DNA of 35,173 bases from Candidatus Poribacteria bacterium (GCA_028824125.1 JAPPES010000078.1:1-35173), one strand, 5' to 3'. Positions 16,248 through 23,803 are shown, numbered from the stretch's first letter. Translations and numbers: made by a program. Notes: a model not told the origin generated them from the sequence alone.

Positions 16248-16559
16248 TCACATGTGTCCTTGATGTATCGTTGTGACATATTTCCAGTAACCGTCTACTA
16301 ATTCATATATAACAGAATAATGAAATAGAGTGACTCCAGCACCCGGCCCCATAATTTTATACCGCATAACATTGCCGTCACGAGTTTTATAGACCCTATA
16401 TTTCCCGTCCTCATAGGCTTTACTGGAAATACCAAAATGTCTCATCAGAATAATCTTGTCGCCAGGGATTGGTTCTTCGGATGAATGTTGCGGCATATTG
16501 CTTATACCACACCCGAGGAGACAGATAAAGATGAGGCACACAAGAATATATTTGAACAT
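16248..16559 (-). CDS. Small lipoprotein of unknown function
   Basis: 103 residues from the ATG at 16559 (AAGGAG six bases upstream; an in-frame TTG at 16574 overlaps that site and is rejected). The lipobox is LLGC. The mature part has a basic strand pattern (YEDGKYRVYKTRDGNVMRYKIMGPGAG) and ends in DGYWKYVTTIHQGHM. Its leader ATGCCCCAACTCC resembles the leader of the plus-strand lipoprotein at 1970. It lies 45 bases downstream of the next lipoprotein and is probably co-transcribed with it. Confidence 0.65.
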   Translation of the reverse strand: MFKYILVCLIFICLLGCGISNMPQHSSEEPIPGDKIILMRHFGISSKAYEDGKYRVYKTRDGNVMRYKIMGPGAGVTLFHYSVIYELVDGYWKYVTTIHQGHM

Positions 16560-16604
16560 TTTAGACTCCTTCAAAGATGGTGCGGTTTTGGAGTTGGGGC
16601 ATGG

Positions 16605-17099
16605 TTATTCCACAAGTATGGGTGGGTAAAGCATTTGCATATAATCAGATGTTAGAATGAAGTAAGCATAAATGATCATTCGTGTCTTGCCACCTCCTGG
16701 TATTAGGTTAAGCCGCATTCCGTTTATCCAACATCTGAATGAATATTTATGATGCGGATGTACATTCGCTACTTCACCTTTCTGTAATGGGCCACCTCCA
16801 TATATATCTATCGGACGGTACTCTGATATCACAAATGCTATAAGTTCGTTATTTGTTTCCAATATGACGCTTCTATCAGTCACTCTTTTTACAACAGCTT
16901 CAAATTCCAATAGGGCACCGGTGTTCCCCCGCACATAATTTTGAGGAGTCTTTAGTACTTTTGAAAATGAAACTTTTTGGAAGTGTCTATTCTTTGAATC
17001 TGGAGCATCTGTGTGCCATGTGGTGAAGTCGGGGTAAGGATGTGTTCCGCACCCGAGGACAGTGATAAAAAGGAGGCACACAAGAATATGTTTAAGCAT
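16605..17099 (-). CDS. Lipoprotein sharing a domain with the 878-1918 gene
   Basis: 164 residues with a lipobox VLGC and AAAGGAG six bases before the ATG. The mature domain begins VSFSKVLKTPQNYVRG, holds LLEFEAVVKRV, and ends MLYPPILVE. The protein at 878-1918 has EILDNPEAYVGK, LTFEATPKK and LYKPILVE in the same order. I infer a homologous small beta-barrel (OB-like) domain for both. A central His-rich bit (VHPHHKYSF) is specific to this copy. Function unknown, periplasmic side. Confidence 0.7.
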   Translation of the reverse strand: MLKHILVCLLFITVLGCGTHPYPDFTTWHTDAPDSKNRHFQKVSFSKVLKTPQNYVRGNTGALLEFEAVVKRVTDRSVILETNNELIAFVISEYRPIDIYGGGPLQKGEVANVHPHHKYSFRCWINGMRLNLIPGGGKTRMIIYAYFILTSDYMQMLYPPILVE

Positions 17100-17110
17100 T
17101 TATTTCTCCT

Positions 17111-17329
17111 TTATTTTTTAAGTCCACGCACAATCCAACGAATCAAAAAATAGAGTATCCACACAATGATAGCAATGGAAATTCCATTGAGAATTCCTAT
17201 CAGAATGTAGTTGCCAATATTAACCGACCACAGATAAATGTTTGTAGCTTCACAAATAATAAGAGTGATAGGGATGATGAGTATAGACGTAACGATAGTT
17301 AATCGTTTGAAAAATTCGTCCCAGTTCAT
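17111..17329 (-). CDS. Small two-helix membrane protein, leaderless mRNA
   Basis: 72 residues. Two hydrophobic helices (about 12-29 and 36-62) are separated by a short loop (TNIYLWSVN), with a basic C-terminus (RWIVRGLKK). Its ATG at 17329 is 7 bases after the -10 box of the repeat promoter (17336-17341), with no ribosome site, so a leaderless start is expected. It reads toward the lipoproteins 16605 and 16248, only 12 bases upstream of the first, and may head that operon. Function unknown. Confidence 0.55.
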   Translation of the reverse strand: MNWDEFFKRLTIVTSILIIPITLIICEATNIYLWSVNIGNYILIGILNGISIAIIVWILYFLIRWIVRGLKK

Positions 17330-17335
17330 AACTGC

Positions 17336-17364
17336 ATTAAAACTTAACGGCAGAGCTGCGTCAA
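17336..17364 (-). promoter_or_regulatory. Repeat promoter copy 3, giving a leaderless start
   Basis: TTGACG at 17359-17364, 17-base spacer, TTTAAT at 17336-17341, six bases to the ATG at 17329. Same sequence word as the copies at 15531 and 16140. Confidence 0.7.
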
Positions 17365-17463
17365 GTAAAAGTTTTCGTTTTGTGAAGTTGTGTCATTTTT
17401 CTGGCGCAGAACGTCATGAAAATAGACAGATTGTCACACACAGAATTATACTATCAGTAAGAA

Positions 17464-17493
17464 ATATTAATTCCGAACTGGTGCGACAAAGCG
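17464..17493 (-). repeat. Solitary degenerate CRISPR repeat
   Basis: Aligned to the 30-base repeat of array 1, 21 positions match. The core from ATTCC to GGTGCGA has 16 of 17 identical. It lies just past the stop of the gene at 17500-18132, in the same orientation as array 1 and about 660 bases from it. It looks like a decayed repeat stranded outside the array. Confidence 0.6.
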
Positions 17494-17499
17494 AGATAT

Positions 17500-18132
17500 T
17501 TAATCCCCTTTCCGATTCATAAAATGATGCATCGACACCCCCCAAAACAAACCCATCACTGTCGAGATTAGGAACCCGACTAATAGCATCATCAGATCCC
17601 ATTCTTTGCCGTTGTAAACATCCCATGCCTGCGGTATGAACGTCATAAACAACCACATGAATCCTCCGAAGAAACCTGCACCTATCAGTCGCCAGTTGAT
17701 GTTTGCTGCTTGGATCAATGGGCGTTCAGTGGCTTTTCTTATTCTTTTTTTTTCTATCTCAATCCATCGTGGACGGAAAAACCGTGCGGGGAAGTAGCGA
17801 AGTGGGAAAGTAATGACAAGTATCGCGAGACTGAAAATACCCCATAGACACGGAATAACTTGATGGCAACTTGCACAGAGAAGACCAAACCAATGCCCAA
17901 CCGAATGTGTTTTTGCCCACAAACGTCCATCATTCAGCGTTTGACAGTGCGGACATGGAACGTAAGTACGTTCCATCCAGGGTTTATCACTTTTTTTGTC
18001 TATCAACATGACTTTGGGAATACGGTGACCCAAAATGAGTTCGGTGATTATGGTACCGGGAAATAATACATAAAATAAGATATAAGGATTTCGCAGGGTC
18101 CATATCTCATATCTATCTTTGTCGTATTCCAT
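17500..18132 (-). CDS. Membrane protein with a zinc-ribbon-like CxxC pair
   Basis: 210 residues. An N-terminal hydrophobic helix (YILFYVLFPGTIITELIL) is followed by two C-x2-C pairs, VPCPHC (about residues 59-62) and LCASC (about 85-88), which form a probable zinc ribbon. Three further hydrophobic helices follow (LWGIFSLAILVITFPL, IGAGFFGGFMWLFMTFI, LLVGFLISTVMGLFWGV). No named family. The gene lies between a solitary degenerate CRISPR repeat and the trailer end of array 1; a GAGG about 11 bases before the ATG is a plausible ribosome site. Confidence 0.6.
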   Translation of the reverse strand: MEYDKDRYEIWTLRNPYILFYVLFPGTIITELILGHRIPKVMLIDKKSDKPWMERTYVPCPHCQTLNDGRLWAKTHSVGHWFGLLCASCHQVIPCLWGIFSLAILVITFPLRYFPARFFRPRWIEIEKKRIRKATERPLIQAANINWRLIGAGFFGGFMWLFMTFIPQAWDVYNGKEWDLMMLLVGFLISTVMGLFWGVSMHHFMNRKGD

Positions 18133-18151
18133 AAGACTTGTCCTCTTCTAC

Positions 18152-18916
18152 GTTCTTATTCCAAACTGGTGCGATTAAAAGACAATGTGCCAAACGTACG
18201 CCATCGATGCGTCCCAAGTTTCGATTCCAAACTGGTGCGATTAAAAGGTTACTACGTGTCCAGTTTGGAAAAAGGACGTGTAACTGTTTCGATTCCAAAC
18301 TGGTGCGATTAAAAGTTGCGTGGACGTGGTATCTTGACGTATCGCTTGCGAGTTTCGATTCCAAACTGGTGCGATTAAAAGGTGGCACGGCACCGCTGTA
18401 TTGTCTTCCAAATACAGAGTTTCGATTCCAAACTGGTGCGATTAAAAGGAGAGTCACGCGAGTTATTTCACAACTCAATTGACTATGTTTCGATTCCAAA
18501 CTGGTGCGATTAAAAGCGCAGACAGGTAGACGTTGTGCATACGCGCGATGTCGTTTCGATTCCAAACTGGTGCGATTAAAAGTTTTTGAATGTGATGTTT
18601 ACGGAGATGTGGAAAATGGTTTCGATTCCAAACTGGTGCGATTAAAAGTGTAAGTTGCCCTTTTTTCATTCGTTTTCCTCCAAAATTGTTTCGATTCCAA
18701 ACTGGTGCGATTAAAAGAGGATTTTGGGGCCGCGCTTGGTCGTGTGGTACTGAAGTTTCGATTCCAAACTGGTGCGATTAAAAGGTAACGTACTGATGTA
18801 CACCACCGCCAGTTACTAATGTTTCGATTCCAAACTGGTGCGATTAAAAGTCAATGACCCGCAGGCCCTCCGAGCTGGCGAGACACGTTTCGATTCCAAA
18901 CTGGTGCGATTAAAAG
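18152..18916 (-). CRISPR. CRISPR array 1 (12 repeats, 11 spacers)
   Basis: Repeats of 30 bases begin GTTTCGATTCC and end GTGCGATTAAAAG on the plus strand. Starts are at 18152, 18218, 18286, 18352, 18419, 18487, 18553, 18619, 18688, 18755, 18821 and 18887. Spacers are 36-39 bases. The repeat at 18152 is degenerate (three changes near its 5' side), marking the trailer end. On the minus strand the repeat ends GGAATCGAAAC, the usual 3' handle of type I/III repeats, and a strong promoter lies just beyond 18916. The array is therefore read right to left. No cas genes are in the window. Confidence 0.97.
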
Positions 18917-18937
18917 CTATATAAAATAACATGGGAT

Positions 18938-18967
18938 ATTATAATAAATTCTTACAGTGCTTGTAAA
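18938..18967 (-). promoter_or_regulatory. CRISPR leader promoter
   Basis: Minus strand: TTTACA (18962-18967), 18-base spacer, TATAAT (18938-18943). The predicted start is about 15 bases before the first repeat. It lies in an AT-rich leader and sets the transcription direction of array 1. Confidence 0.7.
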
Positions 18968-19603
18968 GTAAGTTTTTGTTTTTATCAAATTGATGTATTC
19001 TTTGCTGTCGACCTTCAATTATGCGAATTTCTTAGTAGGTTGACGGATTGTTGCGTGAACAGGGTTTATCGTCAATTTTTGGCAGTTGACACGGATGCGC
19101 GTCTTGGTGCTTCTTGTGACGGATACGGTGAATATCTGTCCATATATCGCTACCCTACAGTAATTATGGGGTTGGCAATACGTTATTTTGTAGCGTAATG
19201 TTGCGTATCGCGTTGTCATGAAAGATTATACAATATACTTTCTCCACGCAACCTGATTGGCATTGTTTACATCACTGAGATAAAGCCGACGATATCTTGA
19301 GGTTGTTTTTGCTTGCAATCTTTTCTGAGAATATGATATAATAACTATTTAAACGTTGCAGTCTTTTGAGCATTCCCCGAATGCTTTGGGAGTGGTCAAG
19401 AGGTTGTCTTTATATATTTTTATAATGGGAACGGGTCCAAAACCTGCGTTTTGGGAGTGTTCTCATTTGCTTTTATAGTAAAATCCACAATTACCTGGAC
19501 ATTGACGAGGTTAGGAAACCTCGCCAGCGAGAGCGTGTCAGGATTGTTATTCATTGAAATGTGAACATATTTTTGGATTTTGCTATAATTTAAGGAGTTT
19601 GAT
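18968..19603 (+). other. Non-coding stretch beyond the CRISPR leader with three hairpins
   Basis: Small perfect hairpins occur at about 19369-19385 (AGCATTC against GAATGCT), 19440-19458 (CCAAAAC against GTTTTGG) and 19508-19525 (CGAGGTT against AACCTCG). A stop-free plus frame at about 18968-19196 has no start codon or ribosome site and resembles nothing known, so I do not call it. This is where the accessory element is likely to begin; I could not find a tRNA or a clear attachment-site repeat. Confidence 0.4.
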
Positions 19604-20140
19604 ATGTCAAAAAATACCGAAAAAATACCGAATTTCACAGAGAGAGTCAATGAATGGGCGGTCAACGCGCTTGCTGCGATGCCCGTGAAAATGGCTGTTG
19701 ACCACTTTCTTATGATATTTAAGGAATATAATGACCCGAAATATGGGACAGATGAAGAAATTCGCAAAGCTATCACGACACGTTTCTATTCTCTGAAAAG
19801 CAATAAAAACCGTCCGTATCACGAACTGATCAAAAGCCGTGAGGAAATACTGAAGAACGATCTGTTAGATATATTCCCATATACCGACGAACTTCAGCAG
19901 CTTGTTAAACTTCACGAGCTGTTGTTATATGAAGATTTGAAACCGATGGAAAAAGTCCGCATTTTTTCGGAAATCCGAAAACTCTGTGACCGGCTCAAAG
20001 GCATTGATGGTATCCCTGCAGCACAAAATGGTACAGGCTGGGCAGGTGCGAATGCAGAGTTTGAATCTGCGCCCATCGGACAAGCCCATAAGAACTTACA
20101 CGAGGACAGAGGCTATCCATCTACGGATCGGAACGTCTAA
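19604..20140 (+). CDS. Hypothetical helical protein, possibly phage-related
   Basis: 178 residues with a clear AAGGAG site. Mostly helical and charged (ITTRFYSLKSNKNRPYHELI, EEILKNDLLDIFPYTDEL, EKVRIFSEIRKLCDRLKG), with a Gly/Ala-rich C-terminal end. The length and helix content recall small terminase subunits or other phage packaging accessories, but no motif proves it. It is the only plus-strand gene on this side of the accessory element and runs convergent to the minus-strand cluster. Confidence 0.5.
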   Translation: MSKNTEKIPNFTERVNEWAVNALAAMPVKMAVDHFLMIFKEYNDPKYGTDEEIRKAITTRFYSLKSNKNRPYHELIKSREEILKNDLLDIFPYTDELQQLVKLHELLLYEDLKPMEKVRIFSEIRKLCDRLKGIDGIPAAQNGTGWAGANAEFESAPIGQAHKNLHEDRGYPSTDRNV

Positions 20141-20216
20141 AAAGACAACTGAAGCAGCCCGCAAAGTTTTCTATGCGTATTTACAAAGTAGGTTTTGAAT
20201 TGCGTTTTTCGAATTT

Positions 20217-20363
20217 TCAAGCAGCGCCACATCGGTCACTATAACCTTGAGTTTCGCCGCACCCGTTTGTGATACCGAGCCGTTGGAAAGACGCTGTTAT
20301 TTCTTCTGCAAACCGTTCTTCTAAATATCCGTTAAGTCTTTTGGTTTGAATGAGAAATGTCAT
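20217..20363 (-). CDS. Small protein at the end of the minus-strand cluster
   Basis: 48 residues from the ATG at 20363, overlapping the 3' end of the upstream gene (which stops at 20332) in another frame. The sequence (MTFLIQTKRLNGYLEERF then EEITASFQRLGI) has coding-like composition. The ribosome site is weak (AATGGTAG). No family. Overlap with its neighbour suggests translational coupling. Confidence 0.45.
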   Translation of the reverse strand: MTFLIQTKRLNGYLEERFAEEITASFQRLGITNGCGETQGYSDRCGAA

Positions 20364-20547
20364 GTTGTCTACCATTGTTGATTATCCTTTCTGTCCTGAG
20401 CAGCGTAATGTTTACGACTGCCTCCATACCGAATCCCGGTCCCACATCGGTGTAATACAGACGCGCGCCTTTTTTGAGTTCGTCCTCTGTGATAATTCTG
20501 TGTTCACCATTTTCCAATGTTATTTGGTATTGTTTACTCGTTTTCAT
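20332..20547 (-). CDS. Small hypothetical protein of the accessory cluster
   Basis: 71 residues from the ATG at 20547 with a GGGGG tract before it. N-terminal strands (YQITLENGEHRIITEDELKK, ARLYYTDVGPGFG) suggest a small beta/alpha fold. It lies downstream of the integrase and an HTH gene. No family recognised. Confidence 0.5.
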   Translation of the reverse strand: MKTSKQYQITLENGEHRIITEDELKKGARLYYTDVGPGFGMEAVVNITLLRTERIINNGRQHDISHSNQKT

Positions 20548-20650
20548 GGAAAACCCCCAATTTTGTTACAAGTATCATTTTAGCATGAGCTGCCGATAAG
20601 TTGTAGGGAGTTTGCGTTACGCTCTCTACAACGCTCTCTGTGCCTCGACT

Positions 20651-21042
20651 TTAGGCTATGCCATGTTTCTTGCAATGATATTTCACGGCATTGATGGACA
20701 TACCGAGCCGAAATGCGCAATCTTCATAAGGCACAGGCGAGTCTTGTTCCCGCATCTCTTTGTGTTGTTGCAGTTTAGGCTCCGTCATGTGTCCCATGGC
20801 TTCTTTGCGATACTCTTTTTTCTGCCTTAAGATTTCAGATAGCTCTTTCTTCAACCGCTCTGCCATCACATTTGCTAAAATCTCTCGCACAGTGCTTGCA
20901 TGGAGCTTAACCGCTTCAACATTTTCGGAGCTAATCGCTTCTGCTATTTCACGATAGGTATGTGTAACCATGCATCCTGATCTGATTGTGCATCTAACCA
21001 TGCGATAATTTGCGCTTTTCGCTTAGATGTTGTCGTATCCAT
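20651..21042 (-). pseudogene. Helix-turn-helix protein gene with a frameshift
   Basis: From the ATG at 21042 the frame reads MDTTTSKRKAQIIAWLDAQ up to SDQDA and would stop soon after. The neighbouring frame then continues THTYREIAEAISSENVEAVK and on to LGMSINAVKYHCKKHGIA at 20651. Joined, the protein is about 128 residues with a C-terminal helix-turn-helix (ECAFRLGMSINAVKYH-like) and an N-terminal YREIAEAI helix. It resembles small DNA-binding accessory or small-terminase-type phage proteins. The shift is around 20965-20975. Confidence 0.55.
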
Positions 21043-21082
21043 AAAATATCGGGCAATCGTCCGCCTCCATTTTCGTGTGTGG

Positions 21083-21847
21083 TTATACACCTTCTCTGCA
21101 TAAGATTACTTCCTGTTCGGGTATGCTGTGTGTGCTGCTACCTATATCCTCACGTTTGGTGACCGTATATCCTAAATCTGTAAGCCGTTTCATCAGTTCT
21201 GCGGGTTCAAACGCTTCGAGCGGGTCGGGCGGATTTTCTGCTGCAGCGAGTGACATCGCTTCAACAGCCTCGCGCACCTCAACATAGTTGATACCGATAT
21301 ACGCCTGCGTGGTTGCGACATTCTTGTGTCCGAGCATCTCTTTGACCACAAAAATATCGTTGCATTTTTGGTAAAGCCGTTGTGCAAAGGTTTTCCGAAG
21401 CGTATGTGTCGCGAGTTTACCGTTCAGTCCAGCTTTGACAAAAGCGTTTTTGAGTATCTTGTGAACCGCTTGGCGTTTGAGAGCCACGACTTTACCATTC
21501 TCGCCTGACTTGAGTCCGCGAAAGAGCGGTGTATCCGGGTGTATGCTGCCAAAATCTTTTTTATGCCACGAGATCAGTGACTCTATCGCTTCGCGTCCGT
21601 CAACATTGACAGGGATCGTCCGCGACACTTCACCTCCTTTGACGATTTTCCGGTCAAACTGAAAATCGGTGACAGGTTGTAGGTTCTGCCAGACATCTTC
21701 TATCTTCAACGCCAGTAGTTCCGAGACGCGTCCCCCGATGGACACGCCTAACATAAACAGCCCGGCATTGCGTATCTTATACATCCCTTCAAAACTATCC
21801 CGAACACGTTTGATTTCCTCGTTAGTGAGAGGTCTTGTACCTTTCAT
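21083..21847 (-). CDS. Tyrosine recombinase (integrase), catalytic domain only
   Basis: 254 residues. The complete catalytic set is visible: R40 in GGRVSELLAL, K70 in KGGEVSR, H148-x-x-R151 in ATHTLRKTF, H174 in MLGHKN and the nucleophile Y183 in TTQAYIG. The N-terminal SAM-like core-binding domain of XerC/D-type enzymes is missing; the protein begins at the catalytic domain (PLTNEEIKRVRDSF). A C-terminal extension of about 60 residues contains LMKRLTDLGYTVTKRED. It is the likely integrase of the accessory element. The start at 21847 lacks a strong ribosome site. Catalytic-only members exist in some phage and integron-like elements. Confidence 0.85.
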   Translation of the reverse strand: MKGTRPLTNEEIKRVRDSFEGMYKIRNAGLFMLGVSIGGRVSELLALKIEDVWQNLQPVTDFQFDRKIVKGGEVSRTIPVNVDGREAIESLISWHKKDFGSIHPDTPLFRGLKSGENGKVVALKRQAVHKILKNAFVKAGLNGKLATHTLRKTFAQRLYQKCNDIFVVKEMLGHKNVATTQAYIGINYVEVREAVEAMSLAAAENPPDPLEAFEPAELMKRLTDLGYTVTKREDIGSSTHSIPEQEVILCREGV

Positions 21848-21863
21848 ATTACGTTACTCCGTT

Positions 21864-22145
21864 TTATGAAAACATATTGATTTGTTGTGTGTCAGGCTCA
21901 GAGACAGCCTGTTCCGTTTCGCTCTCTGTCTCCGCAAACAAGTTCAGTTGATGCGTGGATATCGGTTGCGGAAACAACGCGTCCTGTAAGGCATATCCCC
22001 CTGTTGCTTCCAACAGTTCGACTAAATCTGAGAAATCGCGCACACCGCCTTCAAACTGCGGCATATAGACACGAAAAATATCTCCGACCACTTCACCACA
22101 GGCAACAGGTTTCCGATCAGTATCAAGTACAGTAAACGTTTGCAT
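21864..22145 (-). CDS. Small hypothetical protein of the accessory cluster
   Basis: 93 residues from the ATG at 22145, with GGAGGAG six bases upstream, rejecting a much longer in-frame reading that has no coding character. It has an N-terminal beta hairpin (MQTFTVLDTDRKPVACGEVVG), a helix (FSDLVELLEATGGYAL) and an acidic tail ending QINMFS. Of unknown role; immediately upstream of the integrase. Confidence 0.6.
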   Translation of the reverse strand: MQTFTVLDTDRKPVACGEVVGDIFRVYMPQFEGGVRDFSDLVELLEATGGYALQDALFPQPISTHQLNLFAETESETEQAVSEPDTQQINMFS

Positions 22146-22248
22146 TGTTCGCTCCTCCAGTGTATCATGTTTTATGATTCTTGTTAACATTATACTATGT
22201 TTATAGGATAGGGACGCTTGCGCGCCTCTCTTGTTTAGGCAATGGGTG

Positions 22249-22276
22249 GTAGACGCGCCCAAACAAACGCGCTTAC
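22249..22276 (-). repeat. Intergenic hairpin of the cluster (copy 1)
   Basis: Reads GGTAGACGCGC, a short loop containing AAACAAA, then GCGCTTACC on the plus strand, a weaker member of the hairpin family. It lies between the genes at 22294 and 22145. Confidence 0.5.
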
Positions 22277-22293
22277 CGGTTGTTTTACGAAAG

Positions 22294-22464
22294 TTACACT
22301 TCTGCAGCCGTGCAACAATCGCTCTCTGTATCCAAGTCATCATCAAGGAAGATACGGAACGCGTCCGATTCAATGCCAAAATCCTTGATCGTCTCAATAA
22401 TACGGTCTAAAAGTAAACTCTCTTGGTGTTCATTTAATCCGTATACTTCTACATCAAAAGTCAT
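22294..22464 (-). CDS. Small acidic protein of the accessory cluster
   Basis: 56 residues from the ATG at 22464 (AGGAG upstream). It begins MTFDVEVYGLNEHQESLLLD, continues with a helix (RIIETIKDFGIESDAF) and ends in an acidic Asp run (LDDDLDTESDCC). No family recognised; DNA-mimic-like acidity is noted only as an impression. Confidence 0.55.
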   Translation of the reverse strand: MTFDVEVYGLNEHQESLLLDRIIETIKDFGIESDAFRIFLDDDLDTESDCCTAAEV

Positions 22465-22521
22465 TTGAGTTGTTCTCCTAAAGAAGTGGATGCAACACAT
22501 GCCGCATCCTATTCCATTGGG

Positions 22522-22671
22522 TCAGTCAGAGCGGTGACGATGACGCACCGCTCTGTGTGTTCGGTTCACTAAACGCTCATACCGCGCGCGGCGCTCTTTG
22601 CGTTCTTCGTATCGCGACAAGATAAGTCCTGTCGCGATAAACAAGCCTGTGATTATCAATATGTAAATCAT
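22522..22671 (-). CDS. Small single-pass membrane protein
   Basis: 49 residues from the ATG at 22671 (GAGGG upstream). One transmembrane helix (MIYILIITGLFIATGLIL) is followed by a strongly basic helix (RYEERKERRARYERLVNR). The architecture resembles phage spanin or holin-like accessories, but there is no direct support. It follows the gene at 22676 with a four-base gap. Confidence 0.5.
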   Translation of the reverse strand: MIYILIITGLFIATGLILSRYEERKERRARYERLVNRTHRAVRHRHRSD

Positions 22672-22675
22672 TCGG

Positions 22676-23107
22676 TTATCCCTCGCAAGAAAAGGTTGGC
22701 ACGCCCACTGTATGCTCAAACTCCAGTGTAAAAGCAGTGATTTTGTGGTCGCGCAGTGTTTCCATAGATGTGTACCTGTTGCCGTGAGTATCAATCAGTG
22801 CCGCAACTTTACCCGCAGCGTTGACAACCGCACTCCATGTCGCGGTCTGCTCGTTTTCAAAGAATACAAGCACGTCCGCATTACACGGAATGGGGTCATA
22901 CTCTATCGGTGCTAAACCGTCTTGCGCTGCTGCCTGCTCCGTATCTGCCTGTGCTTTGAGATATACCTCAAACGCCTCTCTGTCCGCGTCTGGCAGGTAT
23001 TTCAAGAGTTCAGGGATACGTTCTTTTGGACATCGGTCATAAAAGAGTTCTTTGAACCTTTCACAACACATTGGTGCAAACCCGATCTGCACACTCTCAA
23101 TAGACAC
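22676..23107 (-). CDS. Hypothetical protein of the accessory cluster
   Basis: 143 residues from a GTG at 23107 with an ideal AGGAGG six bases upstream. N-terminal helical, Cys-containing part (APMCCERFKELFYDRCPKER), then a more beta part (DVLVFFENEQTATWSAVV, KITAFTLEFEHTVG). No family recognised. Codon use resembles the neighbours. Confidence 0.6.
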   Translation of the reverse strand: MSIESVQIGFAPMCCERFKELFYDRCPKERIPELLKYLPDADREAFEVYLKAQADTEQAAAQDGLAPIEYDPIPCNADVLVFFENEQTATWSAVVNAAGKVAALIDTHGNRYTSMETLRDHKITAFTLEFEHTVGVPTFSCEG

Positions 23108-23299
23108 GAGAAACCTCCTTGACAGAGCCTATCTGTCTGTTGTAAACTGTGTAAATAATGGAGAGATATAAAATCCTCCTATTATGTAGGTAAACATTCA
23201 GGGTAGGGTTTTCCTTAGCCCTATCCTGTTTGTGTCCACACTGGACACACATACGCAAGGACGGAGTTGAACCGTCCCACGCGCACCATCTGCGTTGCG

Positions 23300-23493
23300 T
23301 CATGCATGTACATCTGCGTCTGTTTCCTCACATTCGCTACATGTGCCTTGTTCTTCTTCCACAACAATACACAAACATATCTCTGGCGCAGTGAACGCAA
23401 GGTTACTATCCATGTCCCAATAGCAATCGTAACAGATATGAATTCATCGCTCTGTGATCCTGTTCGGATGTTCGTTGTCTTTGTTAAAATCAT
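23300..23493 (-). pseudogene. Small CxxC zinc-ribbon-like protein with a frameshift
   Basis: The ATG at 23493 overlaps the TGA of the upstream gene (TGATG, translational coupling). The frame reads MILTKTTNIRTGSQSDE; a one-base slip then gives IHICYDCYWDMDSNLAF and VVEEEQGTCSECEETDADVHA, ending at 23300. The rebuilt protein of about 63 residues has C-x2-C pairs (CYDC and CSEC) spaced like a zinc ribbon. The uninterrupted alternative frame (to 23221) has basic, atypical composition. Confidence 0.5.
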
Positions 23494-23750
23494 CAAGGTT
23501 GCTCCTTTCGGACGTTCCATACATCGTCCGCTTGACAGGCAAGATAATACCACCCGTCTATTTCTTTCAAAAACCATTGCAGGTAACCCATCTGAGAGAG
23601 ATACTCACAGCAGGCTGCAATTACCTGTATGTTGTCATATCCCGTCTCTGTGTCCGTTTCGTGCCGCAGTTTTAAACTGAAACTGCCCTCCGTTGCGAGT
23701 GTACCTGCTACCATTAAATAAAAATCTTTCAGTGTCCATTCCTTTACCAT
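23493..23750 (-). CDS. Hypothetical protein of the accessory cluster
   Basis: 85 residues from the ATG at 23750 with GAGG upstream (an earlier in-frame ATG at 23807 overlaps the preceding hairpin). Aromatic-rich: MVKEWTLKDFYLMVAG, ACCEYLSQMGYLQWFLKE, DGWYYLACQADDVW. Probable winged or alpha/beta fold; no family recognised. Coupled by TGATG to the small CxxC gene. Confidence 0.55.
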   Translation of the reverse strand: MVKEWTLKDFYLMVAGTLATEGSFSLKLRHETDTETGYDNIQVIAACCEYLSQMGYLQWFLKEIDGWYYLACQADDVWNVRKEQP

Positions 23751-23771
23751 CTGATACCTCAAAAGGTAAGT

Positions 23772-23791
23772 GCGCGCCCAAACGGACGCGC
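23772..23791 (-). repeat. Intergenic hairpin of the cluster (copy 2)
   Basis: Plus strand GCGCGCCC, loop AAAC, GGACGCGC: seven of eight pairs. It lies between the stop of 23804 and the start of 23750. Confidence 0.65.
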
Positions 23792-23803
23792 CCGCTTTGC
23801 CCG

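Noticed and set aside
18113..18565. Open frames running through CRISPR array 1, and similar ones at 34023-34975 in array 2
   Set aside because: They arise because the 30-base repeat has no stop in those frames; the repeated peptides (FDSKLVRLK, LLIAPVWNRN) are just the repeat translated.
18887..18897. The CRISPR repeat contains TTCGATTCC, which resembles a tRNA T-loop and might suggest a tRNA attachment site
   Set aside because: No acceptor, D or anticodon arms surround it, and the word is part of every array repeat.
18968..19196. A stop-free plus frame of about 75 codons next to the CRISPR leader
   Set aside because: No start codon or ribosome site in a usable place, an open frame also on the other strand, and no recognisable motif.
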